64,000 nt of DNA from assembly GCA_026398235.1 (NCBI GenBank), contig JAPLTE010000129.1, positions 1 through 64,000 of the forward strand. Reading direction: 5' to 3'. The notes under the pieces were generated by a model. That model saw nothing but the letters and a program-made list of their open reading frames with translations. It was not told where the DNA came from and ran no database searches. A program made the position numbers and the translations under genes. This DNA is from Verrucomicrobiota bacterium (GTDB taxonomy: Bacteria; Verrucomicrobiota; Verrucomicrobiia; Chthoniobacterales; Chthoniobacteraceae). Position 1 is the first letter of the stretch. Each line of letters starts with the position of its first letter. Below are positions 36,149-45,645 of this stretch, one piece after another.

Positions 36149-38548
36149 ATGAGGTGGCTGTTTGCGATTATTGGAGCGCTTCTCCTGGGCCAAGTGGCCG
36201 GGGCATGGGGTGCTATGGCCGGATTTATGCTGGGGTTCCTCTGTGTAAGTTATTTTTCCCATAAGAAGGGAAAAGATGTCAGAACCGTCCAACCGCCTCC
36301 TTTTTCAGCCGAAACCAGACGTCAGACCAACTCCGCTCCCGACGCACGCTCGGCAAGGCCAGATCTTGGGGTTTCGATCCATGTGTCATTCGGCGATCGT
36401 GAAGCGCCATCCCCGCGGGGCGGGGCAAAGTTGACTTGGTATCCTGCCGATCAACCTGTCAGCCATGCGGGCCTACATATTGAGCGATCCATGGTCTATG
36501 CAACGGATCGCGGGCTCAGGTGGCCGGGCGAACCTTCCGCGATTATTACGTCGCTTACCGTTGCGCGAACGGCCGCTCATCCCTTGCAGGATTTTGGGTA
36601 TTATCCAAGCTACGAGAATATCACGCCGGAGCAGCGGCGCTGCTATCTCGAATGGCTTGCCGCAGGCCGGAAGGACGAAGATCCGGCGCAGCGCTCGCTG
36701 GGCTACGTGTTTCTGTTTTTCTACGGATTGGAACGACGTATCCTTGTGGAGAAGGATCGCGACCCAGCTCTGATCGAGGAAATTATCAGGCTGCTTCAGC
36801 ACTATGGGCCAGCTCATAAATCTCGATCTCTAAAAAGCTACGCGCTTCAGCTCCTGCATTTTGCCGGGTGGCAACTCGGTTCGGATTATTACCGGGCTCT
36901 CTGGCCTAGGCTGCTTGAGTTTGACGGCGAGCGGCCAAACGAAACAGGCTTGTCTTTCGTACTCGCAAATCTTTGTCAACGAGGAGAGCCCTTGGATTGG
37001 ACTGTGGCGTATCGCCTTGCTCTCGCCAGCGAGGAAAGCCGACGCAGCACCACCGTCTCCAGGACGCGGGAGCAATTCTGGGCGCTATTCCAGCAGCGTT
37101 TCAATCAGCAGTTTCCCGGCGGACTGATCTTAAAGACGGCAAAACAAGAAACATTGATACAATACCGCCCCGCCAGTAGTGCGCTGTTGCAGATGAGCTA
37201 TCAAGGGCGGCGGGAGAATCCCTTCGAGCTTCGCTTGCCAAACGTCATGGGGATGCACCGCCAGTTCAAGGAGATTCCTGAGATCTGGAACTCTTGCGTG
37301 AACGACTTATCCGGTTATAGCCGTGCAATCGGCGGGAACAAGCAGGGGCAAGCTGCAGCAGTGTCTGCATGGCAGGCGCTTCCTCTCGAATTGCGCCGAA
37401 TCGAAGACAACCCCAGCAAGCCAGCTTTCGACAAGGTGATTGCCGCTTCGCCACAAGAAGGTGAATATATTTTCGTATCTGTGGGCGCCCTTGCCTCGCT
37501 GGTGGAAATCAGCGAACGCGCGAAACTGACGGCTGGGCAATCCCGGCAAGTATCGGAGCTGGTAAGCGGGCTGGGCTGGCAACTGGCCCCAAATCCCGAA
37601 ATAACAGGGCTTCCGCTTGCGTGGAACCAGGAAGTGGTTTTGTACCCTGCATTGCCCGAGGAAGCTGGCTCCAAAGCGCACCTGCCAGGACTCGCACGCC
37701 TTCTGTACCTCGCCCTGGCAATGGCAGCGGCCGATGGTTCCGTGGATGCGGAAGAACTGGACGCATTCTACGAACTCATTGCGGCCAAGGTTGAACGCGA
37801 AAGCGACTGGAATTTTTTGAAAGCCACCGAAGCGGCGCTCCAGCGCGACGTCAACGTGGCACTCCGGTCTCTCCCGCAGATGACGAAGTTGATCCCACAC
37901 GAAAGCCGCCCGTTAGTGCTCCGCACCATGGCCCACATCGCAGCGGCGGACAATGAGATCAGCCTTGATGAGGTAAAGCTCCTCCGGCGCATCGCCCGGG
38001 CTTTCGAGCTTGAGACCGACGCCGTCGAAAAGCTGTTGTGCGACGAAGCATTCCGAGAGATTTCGATCGAAGGAACCAGCCGGGCGTCAGAAGGGGGAGA
38101 GCCTATCCCTGAGCGCCAGAGCAAACAACCGGCGGCATTTGCCCTCGATCACGAGCGAATCAAAGCACTCACGCAGGAGACACACGAGGTCATCTCGCTC
38201 CTTTCCGAGGTCATGACCGAGCAGGAAGAAACGCCAGCACCTATTACGCATGCCACTCCAACGGCCCCAAAAGCCGAGGCGCCCAAACCGTGCGAGTGGC
38301 TGAGCAATCTGGAGGCTCGTTACCATGCGGCTGTGCTGTATCTGACACGCCGTGATGAAATCACCCCCGCCGATTTTGACCACATCGCCACAGAGCATCA
38401 CTTGCTGCCTGATGATCTTTTTAACGCGGTAAACGAATGGGCCGACGAGACCCTCGGCGACTTCCTGCTGGAGCGCCGCGAAAACATTCGCATCTTCCGA
38501 AACTTGCTGCCCAATTCAACCGAAGCGCCTTTCGCCGCCACTCCATGA
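36149..38548 (+). CDS. TerB-N/TerB/TerB-C multidomain protein
   Basis: 799 residues. Two N-terminal membrane segments (WLFAIIGALLLGQVAG and GAMAGFMLGFLCVSYF) precede a TerB-N domain (about 110-330, with GLHIERSMVYATDRG). Two TerB-like EF-type helical units follow (AAADGSVDAEELDAFYELI and AAADNEISLDEVKLLRRIA), then a TerB-C domain (about 715-790). TerB-type domains have been predicted by Aravind and colleagues to couple stress sensing to DNA processing. The stop overlaps the ATPase gene by ATGA. This is the membrane-anchored, possibly metal-sensing member of the module. Confidence 0.8.
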   Translation: MRWLFAIIGALLLGQVAGAWGAMAGFMLGFLCVSYFSHKKGKDVRTVQPPPFSAETRRQTNSAPDARSARPDLGVSIHVSFGDREAPSPRGGAKLTWYPADQPVSHAGLHIERSMVYATDRGLRWPGEPSAIITSLTVARTAAHPLQDFGYYPSYENITPEQRRCYLEWLAAGRKDEDPAQRSLGYVFLFFYGLERRILVEKDRDPALIEEIIRLLQHYGPAHKSRSLKSYALQLLHFAGWQLGSDYYRALWPRLLEFDGERPNETGLSFVLANLCQRGEPLDWTVAYRLALASEESRRSTTVSRTREQFWALFQQRFNQQFPGGLILKTAKQETLIQYRPASSALLQMSYQGRRENPFELRLPNVMGMHRQFKEIPEIWNSCVNDLSGYSRAIGGNKQGQAAAVSAWQALPLELRRIEDNPSKPAFDKVIAASPQEGEYIFVSVGALASLVEISERAKLTAGQSRQVSELVSGLGWQLAPNPEITGLPLAWNQEVVLYPALPEEAGSKAHLPGLARLLYLALAMAAADGSVDAEELDAFYELIAAKVERESDWNFLKATEAALQRDVNVALRSLPQMTKLIPHESRPLVLRTMAHIAAADNEISLDEVKLLRRIARAFELETDAVEKLLCDEAFREISIEGTSRASEGGEPIPERQSKQPAAFALDHERIKALTQETHEVISLLSEVMTEQEETPAPITHATPTAPKAEAPKPCEWLSNLEARYHAAVLYLTRRDEITPADFDHIATEHHLLPDDLFNAVNEWADETLGDFLLERRENIRIFRNLLPNSTEAPFAATP

Positions 38549-39891
38549 ATCCCTCGATTACCATCAAGCGCCGCGAACGCGACGCCGTACTCCAATCACT
38601 GAACGCCGGTCTTGTTCCAAAGCAAGGTCTGCATCTGATCCAAGTCGGACGAAAAGCTGAGGTATCGGCTCTTCTTCAAGACCTTGACAGAATTGTGGAC
38701 GAGGGAGCCTCTTTCCGCATCGTCGTCGGGCGCTTTGGCAGCGGAAAAAGTTTCTTCCTGAACCTGGTGCGCAACCTCGCCTTCCAAAAGAAACTCGTGG
38801 TCGCCCAGGCAGACTTCAGCATGGAGAGGAGGCTTTACGCCAGCGGCGGTGAAGCGCGGGCGCTCTACAGCGAATTGATGCGCAATCTCGCCACCAAAGT
38901 GCAGCCTGATGGCGGCGCCCTCCCAAGTGTACTGGCAACATGGGTTTCGCAGGTGCAGCATAGCATCATGAGCACGGGCGGCACACCGGCCGATGTGGAC
39001 AGCCAAATTGCCGCTGACCTACGCGACTTGGAAGGCTATGTCGGTGGATTCGAGTTCGCGGAAGTCGTGCGTGTCTTTTACCGTGGCCACGTCGAAAATA
39101 ACAACGAACTGCAAGCCGCCGCTTTGCGATGGCTGCGCGGCGAATACACCACAAAAACAGAGGCGCGCAATGACCTTGGCGTGCGCCGCATCGTGGATGA
39201 CGATTCGTTCTACGACAGCCTGAAGCTGATGGCCGCGTTTGTACGGAAGGCAGGCTTTGGCGGCCTGGTGATCAATCTTGATGAAATGGTGGTGCTCTCT
39301 CATCGGCTGCCCAGTTCGCGCGCACGGCAGGCAAACTACGAGGCGCTTCTGACACTGCTCAACGATTGCTTCCAGGGCAATGCCCGTGGACTTGGCTTCC
39401 TGCTCGCCGGAACGGACGAATGCCTGGAAGACAAACGGCGCGGCCTTTTCAGCTATGAAGCATTGCGGAGCCGCCTGGCGGAAAACGCGCTGGCGCGGCA
39501 GAACGGGCTCGTGGATCTTTCCGGCCCGGTCGTGCGTTTGCAGCCGCTGACACAGGAGGACCTCTTCGTGTTGCTCAAGAACATCGCGCTCGTCCATGCG
39601 AGCGGCGATCCGACAAAGGTGATCGTATCTGACGATGGGATTGAGACCACATTGCGCAAAGCGAGTGAAACACTCGGCGCGGACTATTTCCGCACCCCTC
39701 GCGACGTGGTAAGGTCGTTCATCGGCTTACTCAACGTGCTGGAGCAAAACCCGGGGAAAACTTGGCAGGAATTGCTCGGCACGGACGTGTTCCAAAAGCC
39801 ATCGGCTCCCATGTCCACGGAGGAGGAAGTTTCAACCGGCGTTGTGGTGCCGGACGACGAGGATGGTGATCTCGCCGCTTTCAAGCTATAA
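38545..39891 (+). CDS. BrxD-like (DUF2791) P-loop ATPase
   Basis: 448 residues. Walker A is IVVGRFGSGKSFFLN (about residues 57-71); Walker B is GFGGLVINLDEMVVL; a sensor-like LLAGTDECLED follows. The family is the P-loop ATPase found as BrxD in some BREX systems. The start is the Met at 38545 inside the TerB stop; upstream codons overlap the TerB gene. It is co-transcribed with the TerB and helicase genes. No other BREX genes are present, so it belongs to a separate module. Confidence 0.82.
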   Translation: MNPSITIKRRERDAVLQSLNAGLVPKQGLHLIQVGRKAEVSALLQDLDRIVDEGASFRIVVGRFGSGKSFFLNLVRNLAFQKKLVVAQADFSMERRLYASGGEARALYSELMRNLATKVQPDGGALPSVLATWVSQVQHSIMSTGGTPADVDSQIAADLRDLEGYVGGFEFAEVVRVFYRGHVENNNELQAAALRWLRGEYTTKTEARNDLGVRRIVDDDSFYDSLKLMAAFVRKAGFGGLVINLDEMVVLSHRLPSSRARQANYEALLTLLNDCFQGNARGLGFLLAGTDECLEDKRRGLFSYEALRSRLAENALARQNGLVDLSGPVVRLQPLTQEDLFVLLKNIALVHASGDPTKVIVSDDGIETTLRKASETLGADYFRTPRDVVRSFIGLLNVLEQNPGKTWQELLGTDVFQKPSAPMSTEEEVSTGVVVPDDEDGDLAAFKL

Positions 39892-39903
39892 CCGTCCCCT
39901 CGG

Positions 39904-42087
39904 ATGAGCGCAGCCTTCGCCAAGCTTCACCCGAAGATCCAGGAAGCCGTATGGAATCAGCACTGGGACAAGCTGCGGCCGCTGCAAGTGGATGCGATCA
40001 ACGCGGTGCTCGACACCGATAAGCACATGATCCTCGCGGCAGCCACGGCCAGCGGAAAAACGGAGGCCGCGTTCCTTCCCATCCTCTCGAAGATCGCAGC
40101 GGAACCAGCACCCTCGGTGCAGGTGCTCTATGTCAGCCCCCTCAAAGCGCTGATAAACGACCAATTCCGCCGCCTGGAAGATCTCTGCGCCTATGCGGAT
40201 ATCCCGGTCCATCGATGGCACGGCGACGTGAGCGCTACCGACAAGCAACGGCTCCGGAAATCGCCCGGTGGCGTCCTGCTCATTACGCCCGAATCGCTGG
40301 AAAGCCAGTTTATCAATCACGACCGGCACCTCCGCCGCATGTACGCGCACTTAAGCTTCATCGTCATCGATGAACTGCACGCCTTTCTGGACAACGTGCG
40401 CGGCATCCACCTCCGCAGTTTGCTTGCGCGGCTGAATATCGCCGCATGTGTGACCCCGCGACGCCTTGGCCTCTCCGCCACAATTGGAGATTTTGCGCCA
40501 GCGCAAACTTTTCTCTGCCCGGAAAGCCCTGGCACGGTGTGCGTGATTGAAGATAAAGACCATCGCAAAGAGCTGCGAATCGGTCTGAAAGCATACCTGG
40601 ACGCGCCCGAGCCGAACGAAGGCGACGGCTCCGAACCAGCTCAAGTCAATGAGGCCCCAAGAGGATTGGCCGCCATCGCGGCGGACGTCGCTCAACGATT
40701 CCGGAGAGGCACCAATCTCATCTTCTGCAACAGCCGACGCCAGACGGAGTTGCTTGCGGATAAACTACGGAGCGTCAGCGAACAAGAGCACTGGGTGCGT
40801 AACCCCTTCCTCCTCCATCACGGGTCGCTCGACCGGGAACTGCGTGAAGACGCCGAACGCGAGCTGAAATCCGGCCAGCCAGTCACGGCCATTTGCACGA
40901 GTACGCTCGAAATGGGCATCGACATCGGCGCGGTGCGCTCGGTCGGACAGGTCGGACCTACGTGGAGCGTCGCCTCGCTGGTGCAACGCCTCGGCCGTTC
41001 CGGGCGGCACGACAACGAACCGCAAATTCTGCGGCTCTACACACTGGATGAGCCGATCAAGGAACAATCGGCCCTTTCTGACAGACTTTATCCGGAGCTG
41101 GTTCGCGCCATCGCTCTCCTGGAACTCCATCGCGAGCAATGGTTGGAGCCTCTGGAGTCCAACCGTTTTCACTTCAGCACGTGTGTACATCAAGTCTTGA
41201 GCGTCCTGCGGCAAACGGGCGGAGCCACCGCGGCGCATTTGCTCAATGTCCTCTGCCGGAATGGCGCCTTCGCCCGGATCGAATTAGACCAGTTCGCCGT
41301 ATTGCTGCGCGGCCTTGCGTCCCAGCTACTCATCGAGCAGATCCCAACTGGGGAACTCATCTTGGCACCGGCAGGCGAGAAGATCGTAGAGAGCCGTGAC
41401 TTTTACGCGGCTTTTGCAAGCCGCATTGAATACCGTATCGAGCATAACGATCTCCCGATCGGGGTACTGCCCGCCGACTGTATTCCCGCAGAGGGTGAAT
41501 TTCTACTCTTTGCGGGTCGCCGTTGGCGGGTGGAACTGATCGACCACAACAGCAAGCGCGTCACCGTCTCGCCGGCCAAGGGTTGGAAACAGCCTCGCTT
41601 TTTAGGAGGCATCGGCCTCACGCACCCCAACGTCATTCAAAAAATGCGGCGCGTGCTCAACGAAGACACCGGATATCCCTACCTGAATCCGACCGCCATC
41701 GAGCTTCTCGATGAGGCACGCAAGACCTTCGAGGAAGCGGGCTTGGGAACCCGGGATGCCATTGTGGGCTTCAGCGGCATCGAGTGGTTTCCTTGGACAG
41801 GAACCCGCGTCCTGATAACGCTGGAACTTTGCGCCAAGGCCGACGGCATTGAGGTGGTCCGAGATGGACTTTGCTTGCGATACCGGAAGCTATCCGCAGC
41901 GGAGTTCGCGGCGCATCGGGCAAAAATCGCTTCTGGTGCCTTCACTTCCGAACAACTCGTGTCGCTCCTCAAGGATCTCAAGCGAGATCGCTTTGACGAA
42001 TACGTGCCCTTGCCTCTTCTTCAGCAAGCCTACATCTCCGAAGTCATCGACTTGCCCGGCACACAAGCTGCGGCAAACGGAAATTGA
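39904..42087 (+). CDS. DEAD/DEAH helicase of the Lhr/BrxHI type
   Basis: 727 residues. Motif I is AAATASGKTEAAFLP, motif II IVIDELHAFLDNVRG, motif III LSATIGD, and motif VI QRLGRSGRHD. The long C-terminal part (about 430-727) resembles the Lhr core winged-helix and beta-barrel domains. Lhr-type helicases unwind 3'-5' on DNA or RNA-DNA hybrids. The gene follows the ATPase by 12 bp, completing a TerB-ATPase-helicase operon that could remodel or detect foreign DNA. Confidence 0.85.
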   Translation: MSAAFAKLHPKIQEAVWNQHWDKLRPLQVDAINAVLDTDKHMILAAATASGKTEAAFLPILSKIAAEPAPSVQVLYVSPLKALINDQFRRLEDLCAYADIPVHRWHGDVSATDKQRLRKSPGGVLLITPESLESQFINHDRHLRRMYAHLSFIVIDELHAFLDNVRGIHLRSLLARLNIAACVTPRRLGLSATIGDFAPAQTFLCPESPGTVCVIEDKDHRKELRIGLKAYLDAPEPNEGDGSEPAQVNEAPRGLAAIAADVAQRFRRGTNLIFCNSRRQTELLADKLRSVSEQEHWVRNPFLLHHGSLDRELREDAERELKSGQPVTAICTSTLEMGIDIGAVRSVGQVGPTWSVASLVQRLGRSGRHDNEPQILRLYTLDEPIKEQSALSDRLYPELVRAIALLELHREQWLEPLESNRFHFSTCVHQVLSVLRQTGGATAAHLLNVLCRNGAFARIELDQFAVLLRGLASQLLIEQIPTGELILAPAGEKIVESRDFYAAFASRIEYRIEHNDLPIGVLPADCIPAEGEFLLFAGRRWRVELIDHNSKRVTVSPAKGWKQPRFLGGIGLTHPNVIQKMRRVLNEDTGYPYLNPTAIELLDEARKTFEEAGLGTRDAIVGFSGIEWFPWTGTRVLITLELCAKADGIEVVRDGLCLRYRKLSAAEFAAHRAKIASGAFTSEQLVSLLKDLKRDRFDEYVPLPLLQQAYISEVIDLPGTQAAANGN

Positions 42088-42117
42088 CGTTCTATCGCGT
42101 AGGTTAGTTTTGGAAGA

Positions 42118-42927
42118 CTACGTCACCAGATCGCGTTCGGGTGCCTCTTTGCAATAGCTATCGTCCATTGTCTCATATCCCTTCTTCTGGAACCCCGAAT
42201 TCTCTATCAGTTCCCTCAATGAACGAATCTCCGCCGTAAGCTGGTCTATTTTCTTGTCTTCCCGATCATCGCACTCGACAAACAGGCTTGCGATATAGCC
42301 GGTAAGCGTTCCAAACAAGCCGACTCCGGTCACTATCAGGAAAAATGCAACGATTCTTCCTTCAAAGGTTACAGGATATTTGTCGCCATATCCCACCGTT
42401 GTAATCGTGGTGGCAGCCCACCAAAGCGCATCAGACGGAGTCTTGATGTTGGATTCCGGAGCAGTCTCGAAATTCAGAATGGCAATTGATGCAAACATCG
42501 CCAGCACGATGGCAATCGCGATTACCGACGCGGCCGAACTTTTGGCTCGGTTCCTAAAAATCGCCTGCACGAGCACCTTTGCCGACCGAAAAGCACGAAG
42601 CATCCGCAGTACCCGAATTACGCGAAGCATCCGGCCGTATCGGAAGATCGCGATTTTCGGAATACATGAGATCAGGTCGATCCACCCCCATTTAAGGAAG
42701 TTCCTTTTCGAGGGAGCCCTGAAGAAACGAACTGAGAAGTCGATAAAGAATACCGCACAGACGAAATCGTCCAGCAGATCAAGCAGATCGTCAATGTTCG
42801 GGGGAAGCCTGAAGGCAGTCTGCACAAAGATAGCCCCCAGAGCGTAGATCGAGAGGACAAGCAGCAAGATATGCAACACCGAAACTCGTTCCTCCGATGC
42901 TGAAGCTTGGCCGATATTTCTATCCAT
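42118..42927 (-). CDS. Voltage-gated-type potassium channel
   Basis: About 269 residues. Six membrane segments: S1-S3, an S4 with regularly spaced arginines (RYGRMLRVIRVLRMLRAFR), S5, and S6 after the pore loop. The selectivity filter is TTITTVGYGD, exact for K+. A C-terminal coiled coil (KIDQLTAEIRSLRELIE) probably tetramerises it. The start at 42927 gives the complete first helix. It is convergent with the helicase and lies between defence-like genes, so a membrane-effector role is possible; a plain K+ channel is equally possible. Confidence 0.87.
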   Translation of the reverse strand: MDRNIGQASASEERVSVLHILLLVLSIYALGAIFVQTAFRLPPNIDDLLDLLDDFVCAVFFIDFSVRFFRAPSKRNFLKWGWIDLISCIPKIAIFRYGRMLRVIRVLRMLRAFRSAKVLVQAIFRNRAKSSAASVIAIAIVLAMFASIAILNFETAPESNIKTPSDALWWAATTITTVGYGDKYPVTFEGRIVAFFLIVTGVGLFGTLTGYIASLFVECDDREDKKIDQLTAEIRSLRELIENSGFQKKGYETMDDSYCKEAPERDLVT

Positions 42928-42963
42928 TCCAGGAATGCCGCCACGTCTCTGAGACAATGTCAA

Positions 42964-43243
42964 TCACCTACTTGAGAGCCCAAAGCGTATTTTGGAAATT
43001 GAATCATGACACCCAAAAGAGGGAAGTTCTCGGCTTTCATCTTGTTCCACATCCGTTGGAGCATGGATCACCCGATTTTTTAGAGCAATTTGAGACGCCT
43101 GAACATCAAGGTCCACCACTTATCGAAGAGTTCCTGGTTGGTGTGGAGCTTGTATTTCATGATGGCGCGTCAGGGCCTATTTCACCTCGTGTGTGCTTTG
43201 GTCGGTCACCGTGATACAGTTCTTGTGCTGGATTCGGTAAAGC
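42964..43243. other. Region of uncertain content between channel and RloC-like gene
   Basis: Both strands have short open stretches (plus: LGFHLVPHPLEHGSPDFLEQ; minus: MKYKLHTNQELFDKWWTLMF then a stop). Neither is a recognisable gene; it may be an eroded insertion. It also holds the left copy of a 14-bp repeat (43225-43238). Confidence 0.35.
43225..43238 (+). repeat. 14-bp direct repeat, left copy
   Basis: GTGCTGGATTCGGT occurs here and at 45613-45626, directly on either side of the RloC-like gene. It could mark insertion of that gene as a cassette. Confidence 0.4.
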
Positions 43244-45532
43244 TCATGGGGTCCCTTTGTGGATGACATTTAAGGCTCGCACTGCAAACGTCTGTAGTTC
43301 GGTGGAAACAACCACGACAGTGTCTGCGTTTCCTGGATTTGTGTCGTGATGAAATTGACCAGCGTAATCATTGATTTCCTGCAATTCATCGACCAGGCAC
43401 TTGGCGTGGCAAATTGGTTCCGGCGGCTTCGTATCTTTTATGAAAGCAATCACTTGGCCAAACATCATATCGCGGGGCACAAGCCCTGGGAAACGCCGAT
43501 GCAGGTAACCTTCTAATGCTGGCCGAATTGCTTTGGCAATGTGGCGCAGCTCCCCGCTCCCGTTGTTTATAAAATCGGCGAGCATCCGATGGTGCCGGAA
43601 ATAGGGCGATTCGCATTCCTTATCGACATCGAAGTTATCGAAATCGCTGTATCCTCCTTGGGCAATTCGTAGTTGCAGAACGCTTATGGGAGATGAAGCG
43701 TTTTTTACCATTAGGGAGTCCCGAACATCACGGAGGAAAAAGGGATCGTGCGCTAACACAATCAACTGCTCTGCTCCGTTGAAAATTTGCCTAAGAACGG
43801 TCTGCGTGTGCTGCTTTCGGTTAAGGTCCAAGCTGCACATTGGGTCATCAATAACGACAATCCGCTGTCCCAACTTGGGATTTGCCAATGTGCTGGCAAC
43901 GAAAAATGCGAAAGCGAGTGTTCGCTTATCGCCTTCACTGAGAGCGGTTGCAAAGGAAAGAGCGGCACCATCGATCTGGATTGATTTCCCGCGAAGCGCC
44001 AAACCATATTCACTCCGGGGGGAGCCACCCCGGAAATTGGCGGCCATTTTTTCAATCGAAAACGCCGCTCCGAACTTCAATAACAGCGCGTTGATGGACT
44101 TCTCAAACTGAGAAAGGGTCGTGGACATCAATGTGTTCAACTTATCTCGCGCGGTTTTCTTCTGCCTCTCTGCTTGAACCACTTCGTTTCTCGCCGTCAC
44201 CAATTTTCCAAAAATGTCCCGTACCACTTGGGTGTGCCTTTGCTTGGATAGCTGCAATCGTAAAATTTGCCGTTGCAGGTCATCGACTTTTTCAGTCGAG
44301 AGTTTTGTCCTAAAGGCTTCGATAGCGGTTTTTGCTGCCAATATCTCTTGATTTGCCCTCTGCATTAACTCCGTCAGGTTCTGCCAAAGCCGCCCTGCGG
44401 TGCTTTTATTCTGATTGTTCCCGACTGCCACTGTGGGGCTCGCTTGTTTTTCGAGAGCCAGCCCAACCAGCAATTCCCGAAGGTCTTGGATTATCTTTGT
44501 TGCTGCTGCTTCATCAAAAATAGCGGCCTTTACGCTCACGTGATCTTCCCACCCGACCGCTTTCTCGTTTGCGTCCGAGATGCCCTTGGCGAAGTTCTCG
44601 ATGATGACCGGATCGGTTTTCGTAAGAACGCCCGGGTGTAATCGAGAGACTTTGTCTTTGAGATCCGCATACGCCGCGTTGAAGTGAGTACGATAGGCGC
44701 GAACGAGATCCAGCCCCGTCGTTACCTGCCCACAATAGGGGCAGGTTTCCCCATGGACAAAGCTTTGACCTTGGCTCAGCCAGTTTTCGACTCCTGGAGT
44801 CGCCAAAGCGGTAACATGCGCACGAACAATCCTTTCCGCGTCTTCCTGAATGTCTTCCATCGTCTTGCCAAGCAGGGAGAACAAAGCATCAACATCGAGC
44901 GAGGGCATTAGAACAGGTGCGGGCACTGGCCGCTTAGCAATGAAAGCGATACCAGCCGCGGCTGTCACTCGCGTTTGCAAAGCCGCGATCTGCGCGTCTG
45001 CATCAGGGATTTCAGGAAGTTTTTCGAAAACATCAAGTGTCGATCCCTGATGATATCCACTCAATTGCGCCGTAAGCTGTCGCACCTTATCGCCGGCTGT
45101 TTTCGCATCATTTGTGGCAATTTCTTCCTGGTTTCGGGCTGCAACAGCACTTTCACCCAATGCGAATTCAAGAAGGCTCTTTCTATGATCCGTATTCACC
45201 ACTCCTCCGGAATGGACATTTCGTTCAATGAAATCGGAATCGAAAATAAGAAGTTCCGGTCTCAGTTGCGACCATGCGCCATTTTGGAAGGTGACTCTAT
45301 GTCCACTTCCAAGTTGCAGGATAGCCTTTGGTGCCAATTTCGCATCCACGGTGGCTCTGGAACTAATTGCAGAAGTGTCTCCTGTTGCAAGCGAACGCAT
45401 CACGCTCGCCAGGGTGGTCTTCCCTCGTCCATTATCGGCGTAAATCAGCGTGGCTTTCTGGAATTTGAAGGGCTTGCCATTCGCATCATGAAGGAGCCCA
45501 ATCCCCTGAATTTGCTCGATTCTTTCTAACAT
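43244..45532 (-). CDS. RloC-like AAA ATPase with zinc hook (candidate anticodon nuclease)
   Basis: 762 residues. The Walker A motif is LIYADNGRGKTTLASV (residues about 29-44). A long coiled coil is interrupted by a zinc hook, ETCPYCGQ, with Cys264 and Cys267. The ABC signature region is ALSEGDKRTLAFAFF and Walker B is RIVVIDDPMCSLD. This is the AAA_13 architecture of RloC. The C-terminal 90 residues contain Arg670-x3-Glu674 and His728/729, which resembles the Arg-Glu-His triad of PrrC/RloC anticodon nucleases, but with longer E-to-H spacing (54). RloC cuts tRNA after DNA damage or phage attack. The family is firm, the nuclease activity is inferred. Confidence 0.72.
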   Translation of the reverse strand: MLERIEQIQGIGLLHDANGKPFKFQKATLIYADNGRGKTTLASVMRSLATGDTSAISSRATVDAKLAPKAILQLGSGHRVTFQNGAWSQLRPELLIFDSDFIERNVHSGGVVNTDHRKSLLEFALGESAVAARNQEEIATNDAKTAGDKVRQLTAQLSGYHQGSTLDVFEKLPEIPDADAQIAALQTRVTAAAGIAFIAKRPVPAPVLMPSLDVDALFSLLGKTMEDIQEDAERIVRAHVTALATPGVENWLSQGQSFVHGETCPYCGQVTTGLDLVRAYRTHFNAAYADLKDKVSRLHPGVLTKTDPVIIENFAKGISDANEKAVGWEDHVSVKAAIFDEAAATKIIQDLRELLVGLALEKQASPTVAVGNNQNKSTAGRLWQNLTELMQRANQEILAAKTAIEAFRTKLSTEKVDDLQRQILRLQLSKQRHTQVVRDIFGKLVTARNEVVQAERQKKTARDKLNTLMSTTLSQFEKSINALLLKFGAAFSIEKMAANFRGGSPRSEYGLALRGKSIQIDGAALSFATALSEGDKRTLAFAFFVASTLANPKLGQRIVVIDDPMCSLDLNRKQHTQTVLRQIFNGAEQLIVLAHDPFFLRDVRDSLMVKNASSPISVLQLRIAQGGYSDFDNFDVDKECESPYFRHHRMLADFINNGSGELRHIAKAIRPALEGYLHRRFPGLVPRDMMFGQVIAFIKDTKPPEPICHAKCLVDELQEINDYAGQFHHDTNPGNADTVVVVSTELQTFAVRALNVIHKGTP

Positions 45533-45612
45533 AGAGTTTCCGTTCTTTTAGTTAATGGGGACATGCATTTTGTGCCTGCCAAAGGTGCATTTTTGTCGTG
45601 AATTACCCGATG

Positions 45613-45626
45613 GTGCTGGATTCGGT
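45613..45626 (+). repeat. 14-bp direct repeat, right copy
   Basis: Second copy of GTGCTGGATTCGGT (see 43225-43238). Confidence 0.4.
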
Positions 45627-45645
45627 GAACGCTACTACATCAGTT

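Noticed and set aside
36149-42087. Complete BREX system
   Set aside because: Only BrxD-like and BrxHI-like proteins are found; no BrxA, BrxB, BrxC, PglX or PglZ genes are in the window.
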